A stretch of 64,000 bases of DNA from the NCBI RefSeq assembly GCF_003464085.1, contig NZ_QSDR01000025.1, positions 1-64,000 on the forward strand, written 5' to 3'. The notes beneath the pieces are model-generated. The model ran no database searches, was not told the DNA's origin, and saw only the letters and a program-made list of their open reading frames with translations. Made by a program: the position numbers and the translations under genes. The stretch's first letter is position 1; each line of letters opens with the position of its first letter. This stretch comes from Clostridium sp. AM58-1XD. GTDB lineage: Bacteria > Bacillota > Clostridia > Lachnospirales > Lachnospiraceae. Positions 35,471-44,960 of this stretch are shown in pieces.

Positions 35471-37030
35471 TTATAATCTCGGATAGATTTTTAGAGTGAA
35501 GTCAGGAACGGTACGCTTTGTGCCTCTGCTGCTTTTAAAATACTCGATCCGTTCTACGACTTCCGACAGCAGATCGTTCTTTTCTCCCGCAGACAGCTCC
35601 CAGTAATGATCGAGAAGGCCTTCGAATTTCGGTATGAGCAGGGCACGCCGCTTTTCACGATCGGCCTGTTTCTTCAGCTGGCCTTCCAGATCCTCTAAAT
35701 CCAATTTAACGCCATTCAGCTGATCGGTCAATGTCCCGGAACGCTCTCGAAATACTTCAATTGAATACACGTCCGTCTCCAGCAGCTGATATACATGATC
35801 CAGCTGCTTTTTGAGATCGTCCGCCTGACGCTGTTTTTCTGATAATGCATTCGTTAAAAGAGCGGGACTGATCCCGGTAAATGTTTCTGTGCAGGATAGT
35901 TCCAGTTTGTAGTCATGGAGCCACTGAGCCAGAGAGTCGATGATCCTTTTCTCCACATCATCGAGGTCGGCCCCTACGGTTGGACAGCCATGGGTTTTAC
36001 AGATGATCCATGCCCGGTTTGTACCAGACTTTAATGGCCTGCGGGTCATGGAACGGCGGCATTCGCCGCACCGCAGGAGGGACGCGAAGGGATTTTGCAG
36101 TTCATATTTTCTGAAATTAGGCACGCAGGTGCGGTCTGCAAAGATTTTCTGAGACAGAAGCCATGTTTCAGGATCAATAAGCGGTTGGTGGATTCCGTTA
36201 TAAATCGGGTAGTCCTTATTTACAGGATATGTTTTTGTGACAACGCCGTTATGTACGCTTTTGCCCAGAGAACGCCTGCCATACTGTATCTTGCCTGCAT
36301 AAACGCAGTTGGTAATAATGCCGCGGATTGTGCTGGGCGCCCACCGGTCACTTTTCTGTGGCGGAATGTGCAAGTCATTTAATATCGTTGCGATGGACTG
36401 CATGCCCACCGGCCGTCCCTTGGTTTCAACCGTTCCTCTTGTGTACATCTCGAAGATCGAGCGTACGACTTCCGCTTCTCTGGGAACCGGGCGGAGAGAG
36501 TAGCCCTTGTCACTGTCCAGCTTGATCTTCTCATACCCGTATGGAACGAGAGCACCCACGAATTTTCCTTCTTTTGCTGCTGCCTTTTTACCGTTCACAA
36601 GGCGGCGTTTTATGGTCTTGTATTCCCGGCGGCTCATAAACAGGCCGAACTCTGCATATTCCTCGTCAAATTCATCATTTGGATCATACGTCTTTAACGG
36701 CGTAATAATCTTGACGTTGTGATATTTGAAGGTCTCCAGCAACAGCCCCTGATCTCTGGAATCGCCGCGGGCGAGACGTTCGATCTCAACCACCAGGACC
36801 CCGTCCCATTTATCATTTTCTATATCATCCAGCAGGCGGAGCATTTCCGGCCTTGCGGCAATGGATTCCCCTGAAACGATTTCCCTGTACGTTTCTTCGA
36901 CGACAATTCCCATGCCAAAAGCCAGGTCCGTAAGTATTTTTTCGTGCCTGGCCAGCGTTTCCCCTTCTCCATGCATTTCAGCCTGCAGGTCTTTTCGTGA
37001 TTTCCTGAGATATCTGCAATATCGCGGCAT
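35471..37030 (-). CDS. Large serine recombinase
   Basis: A 519-residue recombinase with an N-terminal resolvase domain (catalytic Ser in YLRKSRKD; VLVVEIERLARGD), a recombinase domain, a zinc ribbon (CGEC and CKTHGC) and a C-terminal coiled coil. This is the phage-integrase type that joins attP and attB at a 2-bp core. The start at 37030 begins at the conserved MPRYCRYLRKS after AAAGGA. Placed next to attL and reading toward it, it is the obvious enzyme for insertion and excision at ylmC. Confidence 0.93.
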   Translation of the reverse strand: MPRYCRYLRKSRKDLQAEMHGEGETLARHEKILTDLAFGMGIVVEETYREIVSGESIAARPEMLRLLDDIENDKWDGVLVVEIERLARGDSRDQGLLLETFKYHNVKIITPLKTYDPNDEFDEEYAEFGLFMSRREYKTIKRRLVNGKKAAAKEGKFVGALVPYGYEKIKLDSDKGYSLRPVPREAEVVRSIFEMYTRGTVETKGRPVGMQSIATILNDLHIPPQKSDRWAPSTIRGIITNCVYAGKIQYGRRSLGKSVHNGVVTKTYPVNKDYPIYNGIHQPLIDPETWLLSQKIFADRTCVPNFRKYELQNPFASLLRCGECRRSMTRRPLKSGTNRAWIICKTHGCPTVGADLDDVEKRIIDSLAQWLHDYKLELSCTETFTGISPALLTNALSEKQRQADDLKKQLDHVYQLLETDVYSIEVFRERSGTLTDQLNGVKLDLEDLEGQLKKQADREKRRALLIPKFEGLLDHYWELSAGEKNDLLSEVVERIEYFKSSRGTKRTVPDFTLKIYPRL

Positions 37031-37196
37031 TCCATCATTCCTTTCTGTATCCACTGAAATTGTATGATTCTGGGGTAAATTAAATACGCCCCAGCAAGGG
37101 GCGTGATGGGAATTAAATTTGACTGTTCGGCAGGTAATAAAGTAAGAAACAAGTACAACCAAGGTTACATAAACTTTACGAGAGAGGGGTGGTGAT

Positions 37197-37343
37197 ATGA
37201 AAATTAAAGAGATGGATATCTCTGGTACAAAGGTAGAAATTCATGATGATTATATCGTGGATGAGGAGGAACAGAAGAAGATATTAGAGAGAATTGCAAA
37301 GATGATGACTGTCCGAAGACTGGAAAAGGACGATACCGCCTGA
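37197..37343 (+). CDS. 48-residue acidic protein divergent from the recombinase
   Basis: The frame begins MKIKEMDISGTKVEIHDDY and ends in a short basic/acidic helix; GAGGGGTGG lies upstream. It is the first gene to the right of the recombinase and divergent from it. Small proteins in this position are often recombination directionality factors, but I recognise no family. A hairpin ACCGCCTGATGGCGGT overlaps its stop. Confidence 0.6.
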   Translation: MKIKEMDISGTKVEIHDDYIVDEEEQKKILERIAKMMTVRRLEKDDTA

Positions 37344-37514
37344 TGGCGGTAGCAGCGGACAAGCTGTAAGGCCGGTACAAGAAGAAAAAATGGGGACAGA
37401 GAGGGGGAGGTCCCGTGGTATTATGGTATCATGCAAATGGTTGGAAGATCAGCTCATCGTCCGGATGAAATGGTCGGATGCTCAATTGAATACAGGTGTA
37501 AAACGATTATTTAT

Positions 37515-37560
37515 AAGACAGGCCATCTAAGTGAGTGATCACTGATCAGCCTGTCTTTTT
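37515..37560 (+). terminator. Terminator before the tail operon
   Basis: AAGACAGGC (37515-37523) pairs with GCCTGTCTT (37549-37557), followed by Ts. It separates the recombinase region from the tail genes. The rest of 37344-37672 shows no convincing gene. Confidence 0.7.
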
Positions 37561-37672
37561 CGTTCCATGAACCAGGTCAGACAATCATCTGCTGCAGACG
37601 TCACAAAGCGGAATAGAAGATAAATACCGCAAGAGGCGTCTGTAAAAAGGATAAGTACAGGAGGCGGATCAA

Positions 37673-37917
37673 ATGAGAAGTGCAACAGAAAAATGAAATC
37701 TGAAACGAATCAATTTAAGACAGAGAATGGAGGAAAAACATTGTCGGAATTAAAAAGTGAAAGAGAGGATCAGAAGTTTTCAACAGGAAAGCTTCTGAAA
37801 AGCAGATATCTGGCGAAATATCAGCCGGATTTTGCAAAGATTATCTTATCGAAACCAGCGTATACCATATCTGAGGCAATTGAGACCTTGGAGAGAACTT
37901 TGAAAGGAGATATTTAA
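37673..37917 (+). CDS. Small tail-operon protein upstream of sheath, probable one-base frame break
   Basis: AGGAGG (37659-37664) points to ATG 37673, whose frame stops after MRSATEK. One extra A in the run at 37689-37693 fuses it to the frame MKSETNQFKTENGG, giving 81 residues. Without the repair a 74-residue protein could start at 37693, but no ribosome-binding site serves that ATG. Similar small proteins often precede PBSX-like sheath genes; function unknown. Confidence 0.6.
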
Positions 37918-37918
37918 A

Positions 37919-39276
37919 ATGGCAGGTGGAATTTGGGGAAGTCAGAATAAGATTCAGCCAGGAGTATATATCAACATAAAATCAAGAAAGAATCCGGCGG
38001 TTAACGTAGGAGAGCGAGGCGTTGTGGCAATTGCAGAACCGTTGTCCTGGGGGCCGAAAGGCACGGTTTTGACAATCACGCCGGGAGAGGACCTGGTGCC
38101 GTATATCGGATACGATGTAACCAGCGCAAAGTCATTATTCTTCGCGAAATGATGAAAGGCAGCGATACCACATCTGGTCCGGCAAAAATTCTGTTATACA
38201 GACTTGCCGGTACAGGAGGGGAAAAGGCTTCAGCTGTAATTGGAGAAATGACTGCTACGGCCTTATATGAAGGCGTACGGGGAAATGATCTTACGATTGT
38301 TGTTCAGGAAAGTTTAAACGGCGCAGAAGGAAGCTATGACATCAGCACTTTGTTAAACGGAGTCGTTCAGGATGAACAGAACGTGACTAATATAGAGAAT
38401 CTGGTTGATAATGACTGGGTTTCCTTCAGCGGTACAGGTACAGCGTTTACTGCTACGGCAGGGACGGGACTGACCGGCGGAAAAGACCCGGTTATCGCTG
38501 CTGCAGATTATGCTGCATTCCTTTCTGCAATCGAACCGTATCAGTTTGATATCATCGCTTATGACGGGGAAGAGAGCACAACAATTCAGGCATTTGCTGA
38601 ATTTGCAAAGCGAATGTCCAACACCATCGGCCATAAGTGCCAGGCTGTGATGGCGAATGCGCAGGAATCCAACAGCGAATTCGTTATTTCAGTCAACAAC
38701 GGAGTAAAGCTGTCTGACGGAACGGTGCTGACTGCCCGACAGGCGACATGGTGGATGAGCGGCGCACAAGCAGGTGCAAGGTATCATGATTCCCTTACAT
38801 ATGCCCAGTATCCAAATGCAGTTGAAGCATGCCCGAAACTGACGGATACGGAGATTGAAGCGGCTATTCAGTCAGGAGAGATTGTATTTATAGACACATT
38901 CAACACGGTAAAGGTGTGTACGGATATCAACACGCTGACATCCTTTAACGGGGAGAAAGGAGCGGAATTCTCGAAAAACCGGGTGGTAAGAGTGCTGAAT
39001 CAGTTCTGTAACGATGTGTATGAGCAGTTTACTCTGCACTATGTGGGAAAGACAGATAACAACGATGCGGGAAGAAATCTTTTAAAAGGCTGGATTATCG
39101 GATACCTGAATGAAATGCAGGCGAACGGAGGGATTCAGAACTTCGCTGCCGAAGATGTAACGGTAGAGCCTGGAACCAATGTGGATTCTGTTGTGATCAA
39201 TGCTGCTATCCAGCCGGTAGACAGTATTGAGAAAATTTATATGACGGTAACTGTATCTGCAAATGCAGAAGAATAA
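37919..39276 (+). CDS. xkdK: Phage tail sheath protein (XkdK-like), one frame break
   Basis: The contractile sheath: N-terminus GGIWGSQNKIQPGVYIN, then the typical GERGVVAIAEPLSWGPKG. The frame stops at 38152; one base added in ATTCTTCGCG (38138-38147) gives REMMKGS and continues to 39276 (452 residues). C-terminal IGYLNEMQANGGIQNF is typical of sheath domains. Its presence defines a myophage-type, R-type-like particle. Confidence 0.88.
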
Positions 39277-39287
39277 GGAGGTAGCAT

Positions 39288-39755
39288 ATGGGATTTTTAC
39301 TTGAACGGGACGCGCTTAACGGCAAATCTGGCAGCGGCTTTATGACGATTGACGGAGAAAACCATGAAATGTTTGGAATGAAGAAATTTCAGTCGGATGC
39401 GGAATTTCAGGAAAGTGATTTCAAAGTAGTAGGCACTACTTTGGTACAGAAAAAGACGACGGGAGTTTCTCTTACCGGCTCTATGACAATTTACTACGGA
39501 AGTCCATACTTTTTAAAATTATTACAGGACTATTTAAAAAATGGAAAACTTCCATATTTCTCATTGCAGATTACAAATGATGATCCGTCTACCAGCGTAG
39601 GGACTCAGACCGTGGTTCTGTATAATGTAAAGCTTCAGAAACTGCCGGTTGCCATGCTGGACGCAGATGCAGAATTTCTGGAGATGGAAGTATCATTTTC
39701 ATATACGGGTCTGGAAGTGCTCAACTATTTTACAGATCCGGCTCAGTTAGGATAA
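39288..39755 (+). CDS. xkdM: Phage tail tube protein (XkdM-like)
   Basis: 155 residues with N-terminus LLERDALNGKSGSGFMTIDG, as in PBSX XkdM-type tube proteins that polymerise inside the sheath. AGGAGG precedes the ATG. Sheath and tube are adjacent as in other contractile tails. Confidence 0.9.
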   Translation: MGFLLERDALNGKSGSGFMTIDGENHEMFGMKKFQSDAEFQESDFKVVGTTLVQKKTTGVSLTGSMTIYYGSPYFLKLLQDYLKNGKLPYFSLQITNDDPSTSVGTQTVVLYNVKLQKLPVAMLDADAEFLEMEVSFSYTGLEVLNYFTDPAQLG

Positions 39756-39768
39756 TAAGGAGGAAAAT

Positions 39769-40358
39769 ATGTCAGATATTAAAGCGTTTTTACAGCCGCC
39801 GGTTATGGATGAAACAGAAAAGGTGATTGTTTCAAAGCGTTTTAAAGGAGCAGACGGAAAAGCTGCTCCTTTTGTCATCCGCGTAATCGATCAGGAAACA
39901 AATGACAGGCTGATTAAACAGGCTACAAAACATACGAAAGCAAACGGGCAGGTTCTACAGGAACTGGATAATGTGAAGTATGGAAAGCTCTTAATTGCCG
40001 CATGCGTCGTTGAGCCTAATTTTAAAGATTCAGAATTGTGCGCTTACTATAAAACGATGGACCCGCTGGATGTTCCCGGAAGGATGCTTTCTTCCGGCGA
40101 ATATAAGCGGTTAGTGCAGGCGATTAACCGCCTGAACGGCTTTACGGCTTCGGACGAAGAGTATGCGGAACTGGAGGAAGAAGCAAAAAACTAGCTTCCG
40201 GGGATACGCTGGATTCCAGATTATGCCAGTACATGCTCTGTAATCACGGCGTATTCCCAATGGATACTCTTAACCGGTCGTTAAGAGAAAAAATGTTTAT
40301 GTGGCAGCTGATAAAAAAAGAAAGTAAGGAGTTGAAAAAGCATAATGGTAATAAATAA
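39769..40358 (+). CDS. xkdN: Tail assembly chaperone with programmed -1 frameshift (XkdN-like)
   Basis: The 0-frame product is 141 residues, ending at the TAG at 40192. Just before that stop is the slippery heptamer A AAA AAC (40185-40191) in the correct phase. After a -1 shift the frame continues LASGDTLDSRLCQYMLCN and on for 55 codons to 40358, giving about 196 residues and overlapping the tape-measure start. Tail chaperone pairs made this way (lambda G/GT and Gram-positive equivalents) always sit between tube and tape measure, as here. Confidence 0.88.
40185..40191 (+). other. Slippery heptamer for programmed -1 frameshifting
   Basis: AAAAAAC in the X XXY YYZ phase, immediately before a TAG stop, with an open -1 frame of 55 codons downstream. 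Confidence 0.85.
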
Positions 40359-42492
40359 TGAAACGTTGTCACTGGCAGCCAATTTTTCCTCCTCCTTTCA
40401 GACAATTGTTAACCTGGGCGATCAGGCTGCCCGGTCCATATATATGCTGGACCGGAATTTGTCGCGGGCAATGGGACGTTCAGCCGGAGCTACGATTGGA
40501 TCAATCAGGCAGCTCCGGGGCGATGTACAGGAAACAAACAGGTTGTTTAGCCAATTTGCGGAGAGCCAGCAGAGGTCGTCTGCAGAAGCGCAGGAGATGA
40601 GCAGGGCGATCAGCGAACTGGCGGAAAACCAGCAAAGGTGTGCCGGCGAAATACAGGAAACGAACCGGGCAATCAGCGAACTGGCGGAAAACCAGCAGAG
40701 CTGTGCCGGTGTAACCGAGGGGACAACCAGGGCGGCAGGAAGTATGATGTCTGTTTTCAGTAAGATTGGCGGTATGGTGTCAAAGATCAAACTGGCAAAA
40801 CCGATGCTGGAATTGTCTGATACCATTACCCAGACGCAGACGCGGCTGGGTAGTCTTGTCGGAAGTGAGGAGGAGCTGAACGCCGTTCAGCAGCAAATTT
40901 ATGAATCAGCCCAGAGATCCAGAACTTCATATATGGGATTGGCTGATACGGTAACTAATTTGGGACAGAGTGCGGGGAATGTTTTTTCGGGAAATGAGGA
41001 AATGATCCAGTTTGCAGAAAATCTGAACAAAGAATTTGCCATTGCAGGAACATCTCAGGATGACATCACATCGGCTACGCAGCAGTTAACCCAGGCGTTG
41101 GGATCAGGCGTGCTGAGCGGAGAAGATCTGAACAGCGTTTTTGCAGCAGCTCCCGGCATGGTACAGACGATTGCGGATTACCTGGGTACAGATGTGGATA
41201 AGATCGGAGAGATGGCTGACGAAGGAATGCTGACAGCGGATATTTTTAAAAATGCTATGTTGGCGGCTACGGATGATATCGATCAACAGTTTCAGAATAC
41301 GCCGATGACGTTTGCTCAGGCCTGGGGAATGGTGGAGAATGCAGGCGTAAAAGCATTCAGCAAAGTATCGGAAAAACTGAGTGAATTTTTAAACAGTGAT
41401 TCCGGTGAAGCAGTAATAAGCGGTATCGCCGGAGCGTTTGAGATTCTCGGAAGTATTGCGTCGACAGTAGCTGATATTCTTGTTGCGGGAGCTCAGCTCA
41501 TCATAGAAAACTGGGATTATGTTTATCCAATCTTAATCGGGTTGGGAGCTGCGTTTGCCATAGCGGGCGTACAGGCGCTTGTTTCAGGAATTCAGGCGTT
41601 GGCCGGCTGGTGGCCGGTAATCGCTACGATTCTGATCATTGTAGCAGCCGTGGCGGCAGTCGTATTTGTCCTTCAGCAGGCAGGCGTTACATGGCAGCAG
41701 GTCGGAGAGATTGTCGGAGCGGTTTTAGGCGGAATATACTCGGTTGCTTATACGGTAGTAGCTTATATCTGGAATCTTTTTGCAACCTTTGCAGAGTTTT
41801 TTGCGAATATATTTAACGATCCGGTGGCTGCGATTGCCCATTTGTTCCACGGCCTTCTGGACAATATTTTACAAGTAGTGGAATCGGCGGCAAAAGCGAT
41901 CGATATGCTGCTTCATACCAATATGTCCGGCGCGGTCGCAGGTTTTCGTAAGGACCTGGAAGACTGGGTAGTTGAGACGGCAGGGGAAAATGAGAAAAAG
42001 ATCGACCGAATGCCAACTACAGACTGGGAAGGCAACATTAGTAAGGGTGCCGAGACGGGGGGAAACCTGGGCGCTAAAATGGACAATTTGGGCGCTGAGA
42101 ATGATTGGTTTAGCGGCGCCGGCAGCAGTATTCCGGGGCCGACTTCTTCCGGAGGTTATGGCGCAGGGGGATATTCTTCCGGAGGCTCTGTTTCAGGGAT
42201 TCCCACGCCGGCTGTTCCTGCGACCGGCGGTCAGGCAAATATCGATAGTGTCAAAAACGTGAAAAACGTGGAAGGAGACGTCAATTTATCGGATGAGGAT
42301 GTGAAAATATACCGTGATCTTTCCGAACAGCGGTATCTGAATCAGATCGAACTTCAGACACTTGCGCCGCAAATCACGGTAACAATTCCGGAGTCGGCGG
42401 CGAAAAACCTTACATCCAAGGACATTGCGGACAAATTAAAAGTGCTTTTGATTGAACAGATGAGTTCTCACACGGCTGCGGCACATGGATAG
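40345..42492 (+). CDS. xkdO: Tail tape measure protein (XkdO-like)
   Basis: 715 residues. A coiled-coil N-terminal third carries three tandem 21-residue repeats (about residues 65-130; AISELAENQQ core), a tape-measure domain follows (LTQALGSGVLSGEDLNSVF; PMTFAQAWGMVENAG), then a hydrophobic segment (about 395-465) that may insert in the target membrane. Tape-measure length sets tail length, so this would be a fairly short tail. A glycine/serine-rich linker precedes the C-terminus. Confidence 0.9.
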   Translation: MVINNETLSLAANFSSSFQTIVNLGDQAARSIYMLDRNLSRAMGRSAGATIGSIRQLRGDVQETNRLFSQFAESQQRSSAEAQEMSRAISELAENQQRCAGEIQETNRAISELAENQQSCAGVTEGTTRAAGSMMSVFSKIGGMVSKIKLAKPMLELSDTITQTQTRLGSLVGSEEELNAVQQQIYESAQRSRTSYMGLADTVTNLGQSAGNVFSGNEEMIQFAENLNKEFAIAGTSQDDITSATQQLTQALGSGVLSGEDLNSVFAAAPGMVQTIADYLGTDVDKIGEMADEGMLTADIFKNAMLAATDDIDQQFQNTPMTFAQAWGMVENAGVKAFSKVSEKLSEFLNSDSGEAVISGIAGAFEILGSIASTVADILVAGAQLIIENWDYVYPILIGLGAAFAIAGVQALVSGIQALAGWWPVIATILIIVAAVAAVVFVLQQAGVTWQQVGEIVGAVLGGIYSVAYTVVAYIWNLFATFAEFFANIFNDPVAAIAHLFHGLLDNILQVVESAAKAIDMLLHTNMSGAVAGFRKDLEDWVVETAGENEKKIDRMPTTDWEGNISKGAETGGNLGAKMDNLGAENDWFSGAGSSIPGPTSSGGYGAGGYSSGGSVSGIPTPAVPATGGQANIDSVKNVKNVEGDVNLSDEDVKIYRDLSEQRYLNQIELQTLAPQITVTIPESAAKNLTSKDIADKLKVLLIEQMSSHTAAAHG

Positions 42493-42502
42493 GGGGAAAA
42501 CA

Positions 42503-43216
42503 GTGAACAGAATTAAAAATACATATTCGATTTATTTAAAATTCGGAAAGAAGCTGAAAATACCTGTTAATCCGCAGGAGATTAACATCAAATATCCGGG
42601 CCAAAGCAATGATTATGACGTGTTGGGGCTGGGACAGATTGTGGTTCCTGGGAAACCTGGACTGAAAGAGGTTTCCTGGGAATCATTTTTCCCAGGTTCC
42701 GACTCGGACCCTTATGTCAACAGCGGAATCGAAAGTCCGGAGAGCTATATTAAACGGATTGAGAAGGCTATGAGGTCAAAACAGGTAGGAAGGCTCATCA
42801 TTTCCAGATCAAAGCTTTATGACACAAATATCGCCTGTATCATCAGCAATTTTGAAACGACAGACAAAGGCGGGGAACCGGAAGACATCTACTATTCCAT
42901 CGAACTGCGGGAGTACCGGAATTATTCGCCTGAAGTGATTTCCATTATCACAACTATGCCTGAAGATGAAACTGGAAATCAGCAGACAGAAACCGCATCA
43001 GAAACGGAAAGGCCGGTGGAAACGCCGGTGCTTCGCGTAGGCGCGGCGGTGACCGCGAACGGGAAGTACTGGTCCAGCAGCTATGGGGACAAACCATTTG
43101 GAACTGCAAATAATCTGAATACCGCGGTAACGCGTATTGTAGAAGGAAATCCCTATCCGGTATGCATTGGCTCATACGGATGGGTTACGGCAGACCAGCT
43201 GCAGATAACGGGGTGA
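42503..43216 (+). CDS. Baseplate/tail protein (XkdP-like)
   Basis: 237 residues starting with GTG 42503, six bases after AGGGGG; an in-frame ATG at 42485 lies before the tape-measure stop. The N-terminal part (FGKKLKIPVNPQEINIKYPG) matches XkdP-type proteins. The C-terminus is an SH3-like segment (VTANGKYWSSSYGDKPFGT) where LysM is common. Joins tube end to baseplate in related tails. Confidence 0.78.
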   Translation: MNRIKNTYSIYLKFGKKLKIPVNPQEINIKYPGQSNDYDVLGLGQIVVPGKPGLKEVSWESFFPGSDSDPYVNSGIESPESYIKRIEKAMRSKQVGRLIISRSKLYDTNIACIISNFETTDKGGEPEDIYYSIELREYRNYSPEVISIITTMPEDETGNQQTETASETERPVETPVLRVGAAVTANGKYWSSSYGDKPFGTANNLNTAVTRIVEGNPYPVCIGSYGWVTADQLQITG

Positions 43217-43220
43217 TGAG

Positions 43221-44240
43221 ATGAATAATATATCGTTGCTGATTCAGAGTACCGGACCGGCTCCAGGGGGAGCGACGCAGACGGTAATTACTGATTATGC
43301 GAATGTTACGGAAGAGGCAGAGCTGACGACGAACCGCTTTGATTCCCCGGCAAAGCTCTCTTTTACATGTCTGGAAAACGGCCCTGCTGCAATTGTGGAG
43401 GGCAGCTCTGTAGAATTGACGGCAGACGGCGTGAAACTATTTAAAGGTTATGTTTTTTCCGCAGAGAGAGATGAGGATGGAAAGACGTCCTATGTGGCGT
43501 ACGACCAGCTGAGATACTTAAAGGCGAGTGCAAGCTATACATTTGAAAATGTGACACTTGAAGAGATCGTGAAAAAGATTGCGGCTGATTTTGGCCTGAA
43601 AACAGGCGTGCTGGAAGAGACAGGCTATGTTTTTACCTGCCTGATTAAAGAGAACGAAAGCTGCCTGGACATTATATTCGACACATTGTCGGAAACGATC
43701 AGGCAAACCGGAAGAATTTTCAATTTTTATGATGATTACGGAGCTTTGACGATTACGGAAGCGAAAAATATGCTCGTCACAACATTGGTTGGCGACAACA
43801 GCCTTATTACCGGTTATACATACAAAAGGGATATTGATTCCGATACATATAACCGGGTGAAACTGGTCAGAAAGAACGAAGAAACGGGGCGCAACGACGT
43901 ATATGTCCATGAAGATGCAGAGATGATTAAAAGCTGGGGCCTTTTGCAGTATTGCGACGAGGTTGATAAGAACATGAATGAAGCACAGATCGACGAGATG
44001 TGTAAAATGTATCTCCAGTATTATAACAGGGTGCTTCAGACCATATCATTTGATGCAATAGGTATACCGGGCATCAGGGCAGGGACCATATTGCCGGTTA
44101 AAATAGGGGCCGTAGATGATTTGTCTGCGCCCCGCCTTTTACTGGCAGAAAAGGTAACGCATAATTTTGAGCCGGACAGCCACACAATGAGCATCGAAGT
44201 AAAAAGTTTCCAGCAGTTGGGAGGGATAAGTATTGTCTGA
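43221..44240 (+). CDS. Baseplate hub protein (XkdQ-like)
   Basis: 339 residues of the XkdQ/phage late-control-D type: an early TNRFDSPAKLSFTCLENGP block and the central TLEEIVKKIAADFGL. It would form the trimeric hub that caps the tube. GGTGATGAG precedes the ATG. Confidence 0.82.
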   Translation: MNNISLLIQSTGPAPGGATQTVITDYANVTEEAELTTNRFDSPAKLSFTCLENGPAAIVEGSSVELTADGVKLFKGYVFSAERDEDGKTSYVAYDQLRYLKASASYTFENVTLEEIVKKIAADFGLKTGVLEETGYVFTCLIKENESCLDIIFDTLSETIRQTGRIFNFYDDYGALTITEAKNMLVTTLVGDNSLITGYTYKRDIDSDTYNRVKLVRKNEETGRNDVYVHEDAEMIKSWGLLQYCDEVDKNMNEAQIDEMCKMYLQYYNRVLQTISFDAIGIPGIRAGTILPVKIGAVDDLSAPRLLLAEKVTHNFEPDSHTMSIEVKSFQQLGGISIV

Positions 44241-44538
44241 ACTGATCGAGGTACTGAAAATGATAAACCAGGAAAACCGCAGAGCGGAGAAGCCGGCAGA
44301 TATTACGTTTGGCACGGTATCATCCGTTTCTCCATTAACCATTCAGCTGGAAGATACCATGCAGCCGATTCCTGCCGCAGCCTTGATTCTGACCGACAAT
44401 GTGAAAGCAAAGACAGCAGAAGTAAAAGGCGGAAACGGCGGTTCTGTAGTGATCCGCGAAGGACTTTCTGCCGGGAATAAAGTAATCATGCTCCGGGCTG
44501 CCAAAGGGCAGAGATACGTGATCTTATCGAAAGTATAG
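44233..44538 (+). CDS. Baseplate protein, DUF2577-like (XkdR position)
   Basis: 101 residues from a TTG start at 44233, overlapping the hub gene by 8 bp with GGAGGG upstream. An OB-fold-like core (TFGTVSSVSPLTIQLE) and its place match DUF2577. Confidence 0.75.
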   Translation: MSELIEVLKMINQENRRAEKPADITFGTVSSVSPLTIQLEDTMQPIPAAALILTDNVKAKTAEVKGGNGGSVVIREGLSAGNKVIMLRAAKGQRYVILSKV

Positions 44539-44555
44539 GAGGTAAGGAGGTAAAA

Positions 44556-44960
44556 ATGGCGATATTGCCGCAAGGCGTTGGTCTGGATGCAGTTTTGAAA
44601 CATGCAGATAAACCAACAAATACATTTATGATAGATTGGCCGTCCAAGCAGATATCGGGTATGAATGCAGGCCTTGAAGCCGTCAGACAGGCGGTCGAAA
44701 TTATTTTAAGGACAGAGCGGTTCCGGTGGCAGATTTATTCATCAAATTTTGGAATTGAACTGGAGGATCTTCCCGGAGAAGAATATGACTATATGATAAG
44801 TGAGATTCCGAGAAGAATCAAAGAGGCTTTTTCCATGGATAACCGGATGATATCTGTCGAAAGCTTTGTCTTTTCAGATAACCAGGACGGCGTCATGACT
44901 TGTGCGTTTGATGTCATCACGGTGTTTGGAACATTATCAGAGGAGGTGGTAATTACATGA
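44556..44960 (+). CDS. Baseplate wedge protein, DUF2634 (XkdS-like)
   Basis: 134 residues resembling the gp25/lysozyme-like wedge proteins: AVRQAVEIILRTERFRWQIY and GIELEDLPG. It overlaps the baseplate J gene by 4 bp (ATGA). Confidence 0.82.
   Translation: MAILPQGVGLDAVLKHADKPTNTFMIDWPSKQISGMNAGLEAVRQAVEIILRTERFRWQIYSSNFGIELEDLPGEEYDYMISEIPRRIKEAFSMDNRMISVESFVFSDNQDGVMTCAFDVITVFGTLSEEVVIT

Noticed and set aside
37390..37530. 46-codon ORF between the small acidic gene and the tail operon
   Set aside because: No ribosome-binding site, and its end overlaps a terminator stem.
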